Part shown: positions 26,425 through 35,657 of the stretch, one piece after another
How the letters are laid out: the number at the start of each line of letters is the position of its first letter
Numbering within the stretch: position 1 is the stretch's first letter
Assembly (NCBI GenBank): GCA_038251325.1
Contig: JBBSBL010000008.1
Span: 1-64,000, forward strand
Direction: 5' to 3'
Origin: JBBSBL01 sp038251325
GTDB taxonomy: Bacteria > Actinomycetota > Thermoleophilia > Solirubrobacterales > Solirubrobacteraceae
DNA length: 64,000 bases
Program-made: the position numbers and the translations under genes
The notes under the pieces: generated by a model
Seen by the model: the letters and a program-made list of their open reading frames with translations, nothing else
Told to the model about the DNA's origin: nothing
The model's database searches: none

Positions 26425-29400
26425 GCCACCGGCTCGGCCGCCGCGGCCGGGCGGTGGAGCTCCTGCAGCGAGGCCACCGGCGGCTCACCCTCCCGGGCTG
26501 CCCGCATGGCCCGGGCGGCGGCCAGCCCGCCGGCCATCGTGGTGATGCACGGGATCCCGCGCGCGACAGCCGCGGAGCGGATCTCCCAGCCGTCGCCGCG
26601 GGCGCCGGAGCCGGTCGGCGTGTTGATGACGAGGTCCACGCCGCCCGCCTCGATGCGGTCGACGACGTGCGGCGACCCCTCGGGGATCTTGTTCAACGTC
26701 TCGACCGGGATCCCCATGCGGCTCAGGGCCTGCGCGGTCCCCCGCGTGGCGACCATCTGGAAGCCGAGGTCGTGGAGCTGGCTGGCCAGGGCGCCGGCCA
26801 ACACCTTGTCGCCGTCGGTCACGGTGATGAACACCGTCCCCTCGCGCGGGAGCTCGGCCCCGGCCGCCGCCTGGGCCTTGGCGAAGGCGGTGGGGAAGTC
26901 ACGCGCGATGCCCATCACCTCGCCGGTGGCGCGCATCTCAGGGCCGAGCAGCGCGTCGGCGCCGGCGAAGCGGTCGAAGGGCATCACCGCCTCCTTCACG
27001 CTCACGTGCCCGCCGGTCGGGTCCTCGGGGAGGTCGAGGTCGGCGATCCGCTCGCCGAGCATGACCCGGCAGGCCAGGCGGGCGAGCGGGCGCCCGGTGG
27101 CCTTGGAGACGAACGGGACGGTGCGCGAGGCGCGCGGGTTGGCCTCGATCACGTACAGCTCGGCGCCCTGGATCGCGAACTGGACGTTGAGCAGCCCGAT
27201 CACGCCGAGCCGCCGGGCGATCCCCGCGGTCCAGTCGGCCACGCGCGCGCACATCTCCTCCGAGAGGGAGTGCGGCGGCAGCACGCAGGCCGAGTCCCCG
27301 GAGTGGATCCCGGCCTCCTCGACGTGCTGCATGATCCCGCCGACCCACACCGCCTCGCCGTCGCACAGCGCGTCGACGTCGACCTCGATCGAGTCCTCGA
27401 GGAAGCGGTCGAGGAAGATCTCCCGCCCCCCGCCGGCGACGCTCGCGTCGACGCGATCGAGGTAGTCGGCGAGGTCCTCGATCGAGTAGACGATCTCCAT
27501 CGCGCGGCCGCCGAGCACGTAGCTCGGGCGGACGAGCAGCGGAAAGCCGACGCTCGGCGCGGCGCCCAGCGCCTCGTCGGCCGAGTGCGCGGTCGCGTAG
27601 GGCGGCGCGTCGTAGCCCAGCTCGGCGAGCAGGGTGCCGAAGCGCCCGCGGTCCTCGGCGAGGTCGATCGCCTCGACCGGCGTGCCGAGGATCGGGACCC
27701 CCGCGCCGGCCAGCCCGGCAGCGAGCTTGAGCGGCGTCTGGCCGCCGAAGGAGCAGATCACGCCCTCCGGCCGCTCGAGCGCGCACACCGCGAGCACGTC
27801 CTCCAGGGTGAGCGGCTCGAAGTAGAGCCGGTCGGAGGTGTCGTAGTCGGTGGAGACCGTCTCGGGGTTGCAGTTGATCATCACCGCGTCGCGTCCCGAG
27901 GCCCGCACGGCCTGCGCGGCGTGGACGCAGCAGTAGTCGAACTCGATGCCCTGCCCGATCCGGTTGGGGCCCGACCCGAGGATGACCACGCTCTCCCGCT
28001 CCCCGCGGACGACCTCGTGAGCCGGGCCCGCGCCGTCCGCGGCCGGCCGCTCCCAGCCCGAGTAGAAGTAGGGGGTCTCGGCCGCGAACTCCGCCGCGCA
28101 CGTGTCCACCGCCCGGAACGTCCGCTCGCCGGCGAACGGCGCCTCCGGGTCGGCGGCGAGCGCCGCGAGCTCCCGCAGGAACCAGGGGTTGACGTGCGTC
28201 CGCGCCTCGATCGTGGCCGCGGGCACGGCGCGGCGCAGCGCCTCGAGCACGAGGTCGAAGCGGTCCGGGCCCGGGACCTCGAGCGCGTCGAGCAGCGCGC
28301 CCTCGTCGTCCGGCACGCGGACCGCCTGGTCGAGCTCGCGGGAGCGCATGGCCTTCGCAAAGGACTGGCCGAAGGTGCGCCCGATCGCCATCACCTCGCC
28401 GACGGACTTCATGTGCGTCGTGAGCCCAGCGTCGCTGCCGGGGAACTTCTCGAAGGCGAAGCGCGGCCACTTCGTCACCACGTAGTCGAGCGCCGGCTCG
28501 AAGCTTGCGGGAGTGCGCCGCGTGATGTCGTTGGGGATCTCCTGCAGCCTGTAGCCGACGGCGAGCCGCGCGGCGATCTTCGCGATCGGGAAGCCCGTGG
28601 CTTTCGAGGCCAGCGCCGAGGAGCGGGAGACGCGCGGGTTCATCTCGATCACGACGATCTCGTCGGTGGCCGGGTTCACCGCGAACTGGACGTTGGAGCC
28701 GCCGGTCTCCACCCCGACGGCCCGGATCACCGCGATCGCCTGGTCGCGGAGCGCCTGATAGGTCTGGTCACTCAGCGTCTGCTGCGGCGCGACGCAGACC
28801 GAGTCCCCGGTGTGGACGCCCATCGGGTCGAGGTTCTCGATCGAGCAGACGATCACGACGTTGTCGGCGCTGTCGCGCATGACCTCCATCTCGAACTCGC
28901 CCCAGCCCAGCACCGACTGCTCGACGAGCACCTGGCCGATCGGCGAGGCGGCGAGGCCGCGGGCGACGATGCGCTCGAACTCCTCGCGGGTGCGACCGAT
29001 CCCGCCGCCGCGGCCGCCGAGCGTGAAGGCCGGACGGACGATCGCCGGCAGGCCGATCCCCCCGAGCGCGGCCACCGCCTCGGCGACCGAGGTGGCGATC
29101 GCGCTCGCCGGCACCCGCAGGCCCGCCTCGCTCATCGTCGCGCGGAAGAGCTCACGGTCCTCGGCGCGGTGGATCGCGTCGTAGTTCGCCCCGATGAGCT
29201 CGACGTGGTGGCGCTCCAGCGTGCCATCCTCGTGTAGCGCCTTGGCCAGGTTCAGCGCCGTCTGGCCGCCGAGCGTCGGGAGCAGCGCGTCCGGCTTCTC
29301 CTTCGCAATGACCTGGGCGACGGGACCGGGGAGCAGCGGCTCGACGTAGGTCGCGTCGGCAAAGCCCGGGTCGGTCATGATCGTCGCCGGGTTGGAGTTG

Positions 29401-29540
29401 ACCAGGACGATCTCGTAGCCCTCCTCCATCAGGACCTTGCACGCCTGGGTCCCGGAGTAGTCGAACTCGGCGGCCTGCCCGATGACGATCGGCCCGCTGC
29501 CGATGACGAGGATGCGCCGGATGTCGTCGCGGCGGGGCAC
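26421..29540 (-). CDS. carB: Carbamoyl-phosphate synthase large subunit
   Basis: A 1039-residue synthase that makes carbamoyl phosphate for pyrimidines and arginine. GTG 29540 lies two bases after the carA stop and gives VPRRDDIRRILVIGSGPIVIGQAAEFDYSGTQA as the conserved start. It has two homologous ATP-grasp halves (~1-400 and ~545-935) and a C-terminal MGS-like regulatory domain (VFITVTDGDKVLAGALASQLHDLGF) that binds UMP/IMP in relatives. Length and both nucleotide sites are intact. Confidence 0.98.
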   Translation of the reverse strand: MPRRDDIRRILVIGSGPIVIGQAAEFDYSGTQACKVLMEEGYEIVLVNSNPATIMTDPGFADATYVEPLLPGPVAQVIAKEKPDALLPTLGGQTALNLAKALHEDGTLERHHVELIGANYDAIHRAEDRELFRATMSEAGLRVPASAIATSVAEAVAALGGIGLPAIVRPAFTLGGRGGGIGRTREEFERIVARGLAASPIGQVLVEQSVLGWGEFEMEVMRDSADNVVIVCSIENLDPMGVHTGDSVCVAPQQTLSDQTYQALRDQAIAVIRAVGVETGGSNVQFAVNPATDEIVVIEMNPRVSRSSALASKATGFPIAKIAARLAVGYRLQEIPNDITRRTPASFEPALDYVVTKWPRFAFEKFPGSDAGLTTHMKSVGEVMAIGRTFGQSFAKAMRSRELDQAVRVPDDEGALLDALEVPGPDRFDLVLEALRRAVPAATIEARTHVNPWFLRELAALAADPEAPFAGERTFRAVDTCAAEFAAETPYFYSGWERPAADGAGPAHEVVRGERESVVILGSGPNRIGQGIEFDYCCVHAAQAVRASGRDAVMINCNPETVSTDYDTSDRLYFEPLTLEDVLAVCALERPEGVICSFGGQTPLKLAAGLAGAGVPILGTPVEAIDLAEDRGRFGTLLAELGYDAPPYATAHSADEALGAAPSVGFPLLVRPSYVLGGRAMEIVYSIEDLADYLDRVDASVAGGGREIFLDRFLEDSIEVDVDALCDGEAVWVGGIMQHVEEAGIHSGDSACVLPPHSLSEEMCARVADWTAGIARRLGVIGLLNVQFAIQGAELYVIEANPRASRTVPFVSKATGRPLARLACRVMLGERIADLDLPEDPTGGHVSVKEAVMPFDRFAGADALLGPEMRATGEVMGIARDFPTAFAKAQAAAGAELPREGTVFITVTDGDKVLAGALASQLHDLGFQMVATRGTAQALSRMGIPVETLNKIPEGSPHVVDRIEAGGVDLVINTPTGSGARGDGWEIRSAAVARGIPCITTMAGGLAAARAMRAAREGEPPVASLQELHRPAAAAEPVA

Positions 29541-29542
29541 GG

Positions 29543-30694
29543 CTAGGGGGCGCTCCGCGCGGCGCGGGCGCCGGCGATCTCGGCGACGAAGCGGTCGAAG
29601 AGGTGGAGCGCGTCGTTTGGCCCCGGCCCGGCCTCCGGGTGGTACTGGACGGTGGCGCCCTGGACATCGCGCAGGGCCAGCCCCTCGACGGTGCGGTCGT
29701 AGAGGTTGAGCTGGGTCAGCTCCGCGGCGCCGAAGTCGGTCTCCCAGCGCACCGGCTCGTCGTGGTCGATCGTCCGCGCCCCGCTCGGGCCGAGCACCGC
29801 GAACCCGTGGTTCTGCGCGGTGATCTCGATTCGCCCCGTGATCAGGTCCTTGACCGGGTGGTTCGCGCCGTGGTGGCCGAAGGGGAGCTTGTAGGTCTCC
29901 AGGCCGACCGCCCGGCAGAGCAGCTGGTGGCCGAGGCAGATGCCGTAGACGGGTGCGCGGCCGACGAGGTCGCGCACCGTGTCCACGACGTAGGAGAGCG
30001 CAGCGGGGTCGCCGGGGCCATTGGCGAGGAAGTAGGCGTCGGCGTCGCGGGCGAGGAGATCCTCGGCGCTCGTCGTGCACGGGTGGAGCTCCAGGCGCGC
30101 GCCGCGCGCGCGGAGGTTGGCGACGATGGAGTTCTTGATGCCGGTGTCGATCACCGCGATCGTCGGGCCGCCGGCCTCGCCGCCGATCGGCTCGAGCTCG
30201 ACCATCGCCGGTGCGCTCACCTCCCGCGCGAGGTCCCGGCCCTCCATCGGGGGCTCGGCGGCGATCGCCTCCCGCGCAGCGGCGGGGTCGTGCCCCCCGG
30301 GGAAGACGCCGCCGCGCATCGCGCCGCGCTCGCGAATGTGCCGCACGAGCGCGCGGGTATCGACGCCGGTGATGCCCGGCGTCCCGCAGTCGCGCAGCCA
30401 GTCGAGCCACGCGCCCTCCGCGCTGGCCGCGTCCTCGTCGTTGACGGCGTCGCGCATGATCGCCGCGCGGGCGTGGACGCGGTCGGACTCCATGGCGGCG
30501 GCGGAGACGCCGTAGTTGCCGACGTGTGGCACGGTGAAGGCGATGAGCTGCCCGGCGTACGAGGGGTCGCTCATCGCCTCCTGGTAGCCGGACATCGACG
30601 TGGTGAAGACGACCTCGCCGACGGCGACGCCGGGGGCGCCGCACGCCTCCCCCTCGAAGCGGGTCCCGTCCTCCAGCAGCAGGTAGGCGCTCAC
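29543..30694 (-). CDS. carA: Carbamoyl-phosphate synthase small (glutaminase) subunit
   Basis: A 383-residue glutamine amidotransferase supplying ammonia to CarB. The N-terminal domain (YLLLEDGTRFEGEACG, TSMSGYQE) is followed by a class I glutaminase: Cys in YGICLGHQLLCRAVG, and His/Glu in QYHPEAGPGPND. GTG 30694 overlaps the preceding stop (GTGA). In operon order it precedes carB. Confidence 0.97.
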   Translation of the reverse strand: MSAYLLLEDGTRFEGEACGAPGVAVGEVVFTTSMSGYQEAMSDPSYAGQLIAFTVPHVGNYGVSAAAMESDRVHARAAIMRDAVNDEDAASAEGAWLDWLRDCGTPGITGVDTRALVRHIRERGAMRGGVFPGGHDPAAAREAIAAEPPMEGRDLAREVSAPAMVELEPIGGEAGGPTIAVIDTGIKNSIVANLRARGARLELHPCTTSAEDLLARDADAYFLANGPGDPAALSYVVDTVRDLVGRAPVYGICLGHQLLCRAVGLETYKLPFGHHGANHPVKDLITGRIEITAQNHGFAVLGPSGARTIDHDEPVRWETDFGAAELTQLNLYDRTVEGLALRDVQGATVQYHPEAGPGPNDALHLFDRFVAEIAGARAARSAP

Positions 30695-31230
30695 CGGACG
30701 AGCGCCTGGACCGACTTGAACTCCGGCGTCCCCGCGCGCTCGAGCCACTCGAAGAGCGCCGTCTCGGTCGAGGAGAGGATCGCGCCGCTCGCCGCCATCT
30801 TGCGCAGCCCGAGCTCGCGGTTCTCGGCCGTGCGCGAGGCGACCGCGTCGACCGCGACGTGCACCTCCACCCCGCGCTCGAGCAGGTCATGGACGGTCTG
30901 GCTCACGCAGACGTGGGTCTCGATCCCGCAGACGAGCGCCTGGTCGCGGCCGGCGAGGTCGAAGCCCTCGGCCTGCGCGGCCGAGAACACCGTCTTCTCC
31001 AGTCGCGGGGCCTCACCGAGCGCCTCTACGACCTCGGGGACCGTGGCGCCGAGCCCGCGCGGGTACTGCTCGGTCACGATCACGGGGACGCCGACCTCGC
31101 CGGCGCCGCGGGCAAGGGTGGCGACGTTCGCGGCGACGGCCGCGAACCCGTCGACCGCCGGGCGGAACGCCTCCTGCACGTCCACGACGACGAGCGCGGC
31201 GCGGCGGCGGTCGAGCAGGCGGGCGGTCAT
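30691..31230 (-). CDS. Isochorismatase-like cysteine hydrolase inside the pyr operon
   Basis: A 179-residue cysteine hydrolase of the isochorismatase/nicotinamidase superfamily. The triad is visible: Asp in ALVVVDVQEAF, Lys in RLEKTVFSAA and Cys in GIETHVCVSQTVHDLL. Members cleave C-N bonds in small amides, ureides or nicotinamide, or vinyl ethers. It overlaps pyrC upstream (ATGA) and carA downstream (GTGA), so it is firmly co-translated with pyrimidine genes. No pyrimidine-pathway step needs it. Possible roles are removal of a misformed carbamoyl amide or ureide or salvage; the substrate cannot be read from sequence. Confidence 0.93.
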   Translation of the reverse strand: MTARLLDRRRAALVVVDVQEAFRPAVDGFAAVAANVATLARGAGEVGVPVIVTEQYPRGLGATVPEVVEALGEAPRLEKTVFSAAQAEGFDLAGRDQALVCGIETHVCVSQTVHDLLERGVEVHVAVDAVASRTAENRELGLRKMAASGAILSSTETALFEWLERAGTPEFKSVQALVR

Positions 31231-32594
31231 ACCGCGGCGGCCTCGCCGGGCGCGGGTGCCGGCGTGCCCGTGCCGGCGGCGGCGCGATGTACGACCGCCC
31301 CCGCGGCGACCGTGAGCAGCACCCGCCCACGCAGGCGGCGACCGTGGAAGCAGCAGTTCTCCGCGCGGCTCGCGTAGCCGCCCTCGCCCACCACCCACTC
31401 GGCGTCGAGGTCGACGAGCGCGAGGTTCGCGGCTGCGCCCGCCTCAATCCGGGGCGCCGGCATCTCGAGCAGCGCGGCGCCGGCGGTCATCCGCTCCACC
31501 AGCACGCCGAGCGGAAGGACGCCGGGCGCAACGAGCTCGGTGTACAGCGCGGCGAACGCGGTCTCCAGGCCGGTCGTGCCCATCGGCGCCGCCTCGAACG
31601 GCACCTCCTTCTCGTGTCGCGCGTGGGGGGCGTGGTCGGTCGCGACCATCTCGATCACCCCGGACCGCAGCGCCGCGACGAGCGCCGCGCGGTCGGCCTC
31701 GGCCCGCAGCGGCGGATTCATCTTGAAGCGGCTGTCGAGCGAGGCGACCGCAGCGTCGGTCAGCGTGATGTGGTGCGGGGAGACCTCGCCGCTCACCGGC
31801 GCGCCGGCCTCGCGGGCCGCGGCGAGGGCGTCGACCGACTCGGCGCAGGAGAGGTGCTGGAAGTGAACGCGTGCCTCCTCATAGGCGGCGAGCGCCGAGT
31901 CGCGGGCGACCATCGTGGACTCCGAGACCGAGGGGATGCCGGCCAGGCCGAGCCGTGCCGAGACCGGGCCCTCGTGCATGACGCCCTCGCCCGAGAGCGA
32001 GGGATCCTCCTCGTGGAGGGCGAGGACCCCGCCGCACAGCCGCTGGTACTGCAGCGCCCGGCGCAGCATCCCGGCCGCCGCCACCGGCTTGCCGTCGTCG
32101 GTGAAGCCGAGCGCCCCGGCGTCACGCAGCTCGGCCATCTCGGTCAGCTCCTCGCCTCCCAGGCCGCGGGTGATCGCGGCGAAGAAGCCGGTCGGTACGC
32201 GCGCGTCGCGCCGCGCCGTCTCCACCAGCGCGCGCAGACCGGTCGCGTCGTCCACGACCGGGTCGGTGTTCGGCATCGCCGCCACGGCGCAATAGCCGCC
32301 GGCGGCGGCTGCCGCCGTGCCGCTCGCGAGGTCCTCCTTGTGCTCCTGGCCGGGGGTGCGGAAGTGGACGTGGGGATCGACGAAGGCGGGCAGCAGCGTG
32401 GCGCCCTCGGCGTCGACGACCTCGGCGCCGTCGGGCGCCTCGAGCGCGCCCGGGGCGCCCAGCTCGGCGATCTCCCCGTCGCGGACCAGCACGTCCTGGG
32501 GCTCGTCCAGCCCGCCGCGCGGGTCGAGCGCGTAAGCGCCGCGCAGCAGCAGCGTGGCCGGCTCGGCCGGCCGCGCGAAGCGGCGCTCGGTCAT
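31227..32594 (-). CDS. pyrC: Dihydroorotase
   Basis: A 455-residue metal-dependent amidohydrolase forming dihydroorotate from carbamoyl-aspartate. Metal ligands are in FVDPHVHFRTPG (HxH), the later His residues in FQHLSC and SPHHITLT, and the Asp in ATDHAPH. GGYCAVAAMPNTDP is the substrate-binding stretch. Its size and NMP motif fit the class I (long) form. ATG 32594 overlaps the pyrB stop (ATGA). Confidence 0.97.
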   Translation of the reverse strand: MTERRFARPAEPATLLLRGAYALDPRGGLDEPQDVLVRDGEIAELGAPGALEAPDGAEVVDAEGATLLPAFVDPHVHFRTPGQEHKEDLASGTAAAAAGGYCAVAAMPNTDPVVDDATGLRALVETARRDARVPTGFFAAITRGLGGEELTEMAELRDAGALGFTDDGKPVAAAGMLRRALQYQRLCGGVLALHEEDPSLSGEGVMHEGPVSARLGLAGIPSVSESTMVARDSALAAYEEARVHFQHLSCAESVDALAAAREAGAPVSGEVSPHHITLTDAAVASLDSRFKMNPPLRAEADRAALVAALRSGVIEMVATDHAPHARHEKEVPFEAAPMGTTGLETAFAALYTELVAPGVLPLGVLVERMTAGAALLEMPAPRIEAGAAANLALVDLDAEWVVGEGGYASRAENCCFHGRRLRGRVLLTVAAGAVVHRAAAGTGTPAPAPGEAAAV

Positions 32595-33523
32595 GCCGCC
32601 ACCGGCTCGGGGTCGGCCCCGGCCGCGCTGCCGGCCAGCAGCTCGTAGAGGACGGCCATCCGCACCACCACGCCCGCCTCGACCTGGCGCCCGATCAGCG
32701 CCTGGGGGGAGTCGATGACCTCGGCGGAGAGCTCGACGCCGCGGTTCACCGGCCCGGGGTGCATGACGATCTGGTCCGGGCGCAGCCGATCGGCTCCGAT
32801 GCCGTAGCGCGCGGCGTACTCGCGCAGCGAGGGCACGTAGGCGTCGCGCATCCGCTCGCGCTGCATCCGCAGCGCGTAGACCACGTCCGCCTCGCCGATG
32901 CGATCCAGCGTCGGCTCGACCGCGCAGCCGAGCGCGTCGCCGACGCCGCGCGGCATGAGCGTCGGCGGCCCGGCCACCGTGACCTCGGCGCCCATCCGGC
33001 GCAGCGCGATGACACCGGAGCGGGCCACCCGCGAGTGGAGCACGTCGCCGACGATCCACACCCGCACGCCGTCGAGCGCGCCGAGGCGCTCGCGCAGCGT
33101 GTAGACGTCGAGCAGCGCCTGGGTCGGGTGCTCGTGCTTGCCGTCGCCGGCGTTGATGACCGAGGCCGGGGTCCAGCCCGCGACGAGGTGCGCGGCGCCG
33201 GCGTACGGGGCGCGGATGACGATCGCCGCGGGCTCGTAGGCCGAGAGCGTCGCGACGGTGTCCTTCAGGGACTCGCCCTTCTCGACCGAGGACCCGGAGG
33301 AGCGGATCGAGACGACGTCGGCCGAGAGCCGCTTGGCGGCGAGCTCGAAGGAGGACGAGGTGCGGGTGCTGGCCTCGTAGAACAGGTTCACCACGGTGCG
33401 CCCGCGCAGCGCGGGCACCTTCTTGATCTCGCGGCCGGAGACCTCGGCGAACGAGGCGGCCCGGTCGAGGATCCGCTCGATCCCGGCGCGGTCGAGGTCC
33501 TCGATCGAGAGCAGGTGCCTCAT
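32591..33523 (-). CDS. pyrB: Aspartate carbamoyltransferase catalytic subunit
   Basis: A 310-residue transferase for the first committed pyrimidine step. Carbamoyl-phosphate binding is seen in FYEASTRTSSSFELAAKRL (STRT), and aspartate-site residues are in HPTQALLDVYTLRE and MHPGPVNRGVE. No pyrI is present. It overlaps pyrR (ATGA) and pyrC, and is the usual second gene of PyrR-headed operons. Confidence 0.98.
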   Translation of the reverse strand: MRHLLSIEDLDRAGIERILDRAASFAEVSGREIKKVPALRGRTVVNLFYEASTRTSSSFELAAKRLSADVVSIRSSGSSVEKGESLKDTVATLSAYEPAAIVIRAPYAGAAHLVAGWTPASVINAGDGKHEHPTQALLDVYTLRERLGALDGVRVWIVGDVLHSRVARSGVIALRRMGAEVTVAGPPTLMPRGVGDALGCAVEPTLDRIGEADVVYALRMQRERMRDAYVPSLREYAARYGIGADRLRPDQIVMHPGPVNRGVELSAEVIDSPQALIGRQVEAGVVVRMAVLYELLAGSAAGADPEPVAA

Positions 33524-34089
33524 GCCGCCTCGACCTCGCGGACGACGGTTCCCGGGCCTCCGCTGATCGTCACCTCGTCGATGCCGTCGAGCTCCTCCAC
33601 GCGGACGTTGACCCGGTCCTCGCGGGCGGTCGGCAGGTTCTTGCCGACGTAGTCGGGACGGATCGGCAGCTCCCGATGGCCACGGTCGGCGAGGACGGCG
33701 AGCTGGACCTTCGCCGGGCGTCCGTAGTCGAAGATCGCGTCGATCGCGGCGCGTGCCGTCCGGCCGGTGTAGAGGACGTCGTCGACGACGACGACCGTGC
33801 GGCCGTCGAGCGGGAAGTCGAGGTGGGAGGCATGGACGATCGGCCCCGCGGCGCCGCGCGTGGCGATGTCGTCGCGGTAGAAGCTGATGTCGATGTCGCC
33901 GAGCGGGACCGGCGCGCCCTGGAGCTCGCCGACCAGCACGTGCAGGCGGCGCGCCAGCAGCGCGCCGCGGCGGTGGATGCCGACGATCGCGAGTTCCCCG
34001 GCGGGGTTCTTCTCGACGATCTCGTGGGCGACGCGCACGAGGCTGCGCCGCATGTCGTCGCGGTCGAGGACGACCGTGTCGGGCTCCAA
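33520..34089 (-). CDS. pyrR: PyrR, pyr mRNA-binding regulator / uracil phosphoribosyltransferase
   Basis: A 189-residue bifunctional protein: a UMP-responsive RNA-binding repressor of pyr mRNA with some uracil phosphoribosyltransferase activity. The PRPP loop is VVVVDDVLYTGRTARAAIDA; VGIHRRGALLARRL and GDIDISFYRDD complete the fold. The start is TTG 34089, chosen because AAGGAG lies four bases upstream and no better start exists; TTG starts are inefficient. It heads the whole pyr operon, and its own leader carries a PyrR-binding hairpin. Confidence 0.97.
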   Translation of the reverse strand: MEPDTVVLDRDDMRRSLVRVAHEIVEKNPAGELAIVGIHRRGALLARRLHVLVGELQGAPVPLGDIDISFYRDDIATRGAAGPIVHASHLDFPLDGRTVVVVDDVLYTGRTARAAIDAIFDYGRPAKVQLAVLADRGHRELPIRPDYVGKNLPTAREDRVNVRVEELDGIDEVTISGGPGTVVREVEAA

Positions 34090-34093
34090 CCTG

Positions 34094-34128
34094 CTCCTTC
34101 CTGGCCTCGCGGGACCGGGTTAAAGGAA
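34094..34128 (-). promoter_or_regulatory. PyrR-binding RNA hairpin that can sequester the pyrR ribosome site
   Basis: In minus-strand RNA GGUC-CCGCGA-GGCC (34116-34103) fits the PyrR site consensus (ARUCCNGNGAGGYU): the CNGNGA hexaloop is exact, the U-G and C-G pairs are kept, and the outer A-U pair is replaced by a compensating G-C. Below it, after a UAA bulge, UUCCUU (34128-34123) pairs with AAGGAG (34099-34094), which is the Shine-Dalgarno of pyrR. PyrR with UMP would stabilise this fold and block translation, as shown for Mycobacterium smegmatis. No T-run follows, so this is translational control rather than attenuation. Confidence 0.8.
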
Positions 34129-34200
34129 CGGACGAGCGGAGCGTAGCAGCGGGTCCGGCGTGGCCCCGGATCACGCCGGCGCGGGGCGCGGGGACCTCAC

Positions 34201-35148
34201 TCAGGGGCCGGGCGCGGCTCGCTCCTCCTCCCAGCGCACAAGGTGCGGCGGGCCCTGGTCGGGGAACGGGATCTCGATCGTGTCGAAGTCGCGCGGGACG
34301 ACCGTGTCGGCGAAGGTCTCCCGCGCCTCGTCGCGGATCTCTCGCGCGGTGTGCCGCGTGGAGACGTGGACGAGCGCGAGCAGTCGCACCTCGGCCCGCG
34401 CCGCGAGCGCCGCCGCCTGGGTCGCCGTGGAGTGGCGCGTCTCGTGCGCGCGCTCGGCTTCGGCATGTGCGAAGGTCGCCTCGTGGACGAGCACGTCGGC
34501 GTGCGCCGCGGCCCGGGCGACCTCGGCGCACGGCGCCGTGTCGCCGCTCAGCACGAGCCGGCGCCCGGGGCGCGGCGGGCCGACGACCTGCGCCGGCTCC
34601 ACCCCCGCGACGGGCTGCCCGCGCTGCAGGCGGCCGAAATCCGGGCCCGGCGCCACCCCGAGCCGCGCGGCGAGCTCGGGGTCGAAGCGACCCGGGCGGT
34701 CGGGCTCGACGATCTCGTAGCCCACCGCGCCGGCGCGATGATCGACCGCGAACGGCACGATCTCGTAGCCGTCGCGCTCGACGACCTGGCCCGGCTCGAG
34801 CTCGTCCACGAACACCTCGTAGCGCGTGCGCCCGGCGGCGCGGGCGACGAGGTCCATGATGCCCCGCAACCCACGCGGGCCGTGCACCGTGAGCGGGCGC
34901 CGCCGCTCGCGCAGGTCGAAGGTCTTCAGCATCCCCGGCAGGCCAAGCCAGTGGTCCGCGTGGTAGTGGGTGAAGAAGACGTCGTCGAGGTCGGCGAGCC
35001 CGGTGGAGCGCAGGAGCTGGCGCTGCGTCCCCTCTCCGCAGTCGAACAGCAGCCGCTCCCCCCCGCGTCGCAGCAGCACCGCCGGCAGGCCGCGGCGCGC
35101 GGTCGGCACCGACCCGCCGGTTCCGGCGAAGAAGAGCGAGAGGTCCAC
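34201..35148 (-). CDS. rnz: Ribonuclease Z
   Basis: A 315-residue metallo-beta-lactamase-fold endonuclease that trims tRNA 3' ends. It has GTGGSVPTARRGLPAVLL, the zinc motif FTHYHADHWLGLPG (HxHxDH), SGDT, HEATF and the distal LVHVSTRH. It matters here because tRNA-Arg nearby lacks an encoded CCA, the substrate type of RNase Z. It starts one base after the stop of the phosphoesterase gene. Confidence 0.95.
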   Translation of the reverse strand: MDLSLFFAGTGGSVPTARRGLPAVLLRRGGERLLFDCGEGTQRQLLRSTGLADLDDVFFTHYHADHWLGLPGMLKTFDLRERRRPLTVHGPRGLRGIMDLVARAAGRTRYEVFVDELEPGQVVERDGYEIVPFAVDHRAGAVGYEIVEPDRPGRFDPELAARLGVAPGPDFGRLQRGQPVAGVEPAQVVGPPRPGRRLVLSGDTAPCAEVARAAAHADVLVHEATFAHAEAERAHETRHSTATQAAALAARAEVRLLALVHVSTRHTAREIRDEARETFADTVVPRDFDTIEIPFPDQGPPHLVRWEEERAAPGP

Positions 35149-35149
35149 G

Positions 35150-35650
35150 TCAGTCGAGCCCCACGTGTTCGAACGCGATCTCGGCCGTGCTCGCGCGCAC
35201 GCGCGCGGCGCCCATCGTGTGACGCGGCTGGCGGCGGCGGTCGGTGGCCGAGCCCGGGTTGAAGATCTGGAAGCCGCCGTCCGGCGCCGTCTCGTGCAGC
35301 GGGATGTGCGAGTGGCCGAAGACGACGGCGGCGGCCTCGGCGAAGCGCGCGCGCATCCGGCTCAGGCGGCCGTCGGCCGGCCCGCCGTTGTGGACGACGG
35401 CGAGCATCGCTCGCTCAACCGGGATCAGCTGCGTCGCCGGAAGCGCCGACCGCACCTCCGCGTCGTCCGCGTTGCCATGGACCGCGACCACCGGCGGGCC
35501 CAGCGCCTCGAGCACGTGGAGGACCGCGAGCGTGGAGAGGTCGCCGGCGTGCACGACGAGGTCGGCGGCGGCGCAGCGCTCGAGCGCCGCGGGCGGAATT
35601 CGCCTGCTCCCGCGCGGCAGATGGGTGTCGGAGAGGATCGCGATCTCCAC
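35150..35650 (-). CDS. YfcE/MJ0936-like metallophosphoesterase
   Basis: A 166-residue calcineurin-like phosphoesterase. Metal-site motifs are LSDTHLPRG (DxH), VVHAGDLST (GD), VAVHGNADD (GNxD), VHNGG and FGHSHIPL (GHxH). Relatives hydrolyse phosphodiesters such as cyclic nucleotides in vitro. GTG 35650 lies seven bases after a TANNNT -10 box, suggesting leaderless mRNA. Probably co-transcribed with rnz. Confidence 0.92.
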   Translation of the reverse strand: MEIAILSDTHLPRGSRRIPPAALERCAAADLVVHAGDLSTLAVLHVLEALGPPVVAVHGNADDAEVRSALPATQLIPVERAMLAVVHNGGPADGRLSRMRARFAEAAAVVFGHSHIPLHETAPDGGFQIFNPGSATDRRRQPRHTMGAARVRASTAEIAFEHVGLD

Positions 35651-35657
35651 GCCCCGG

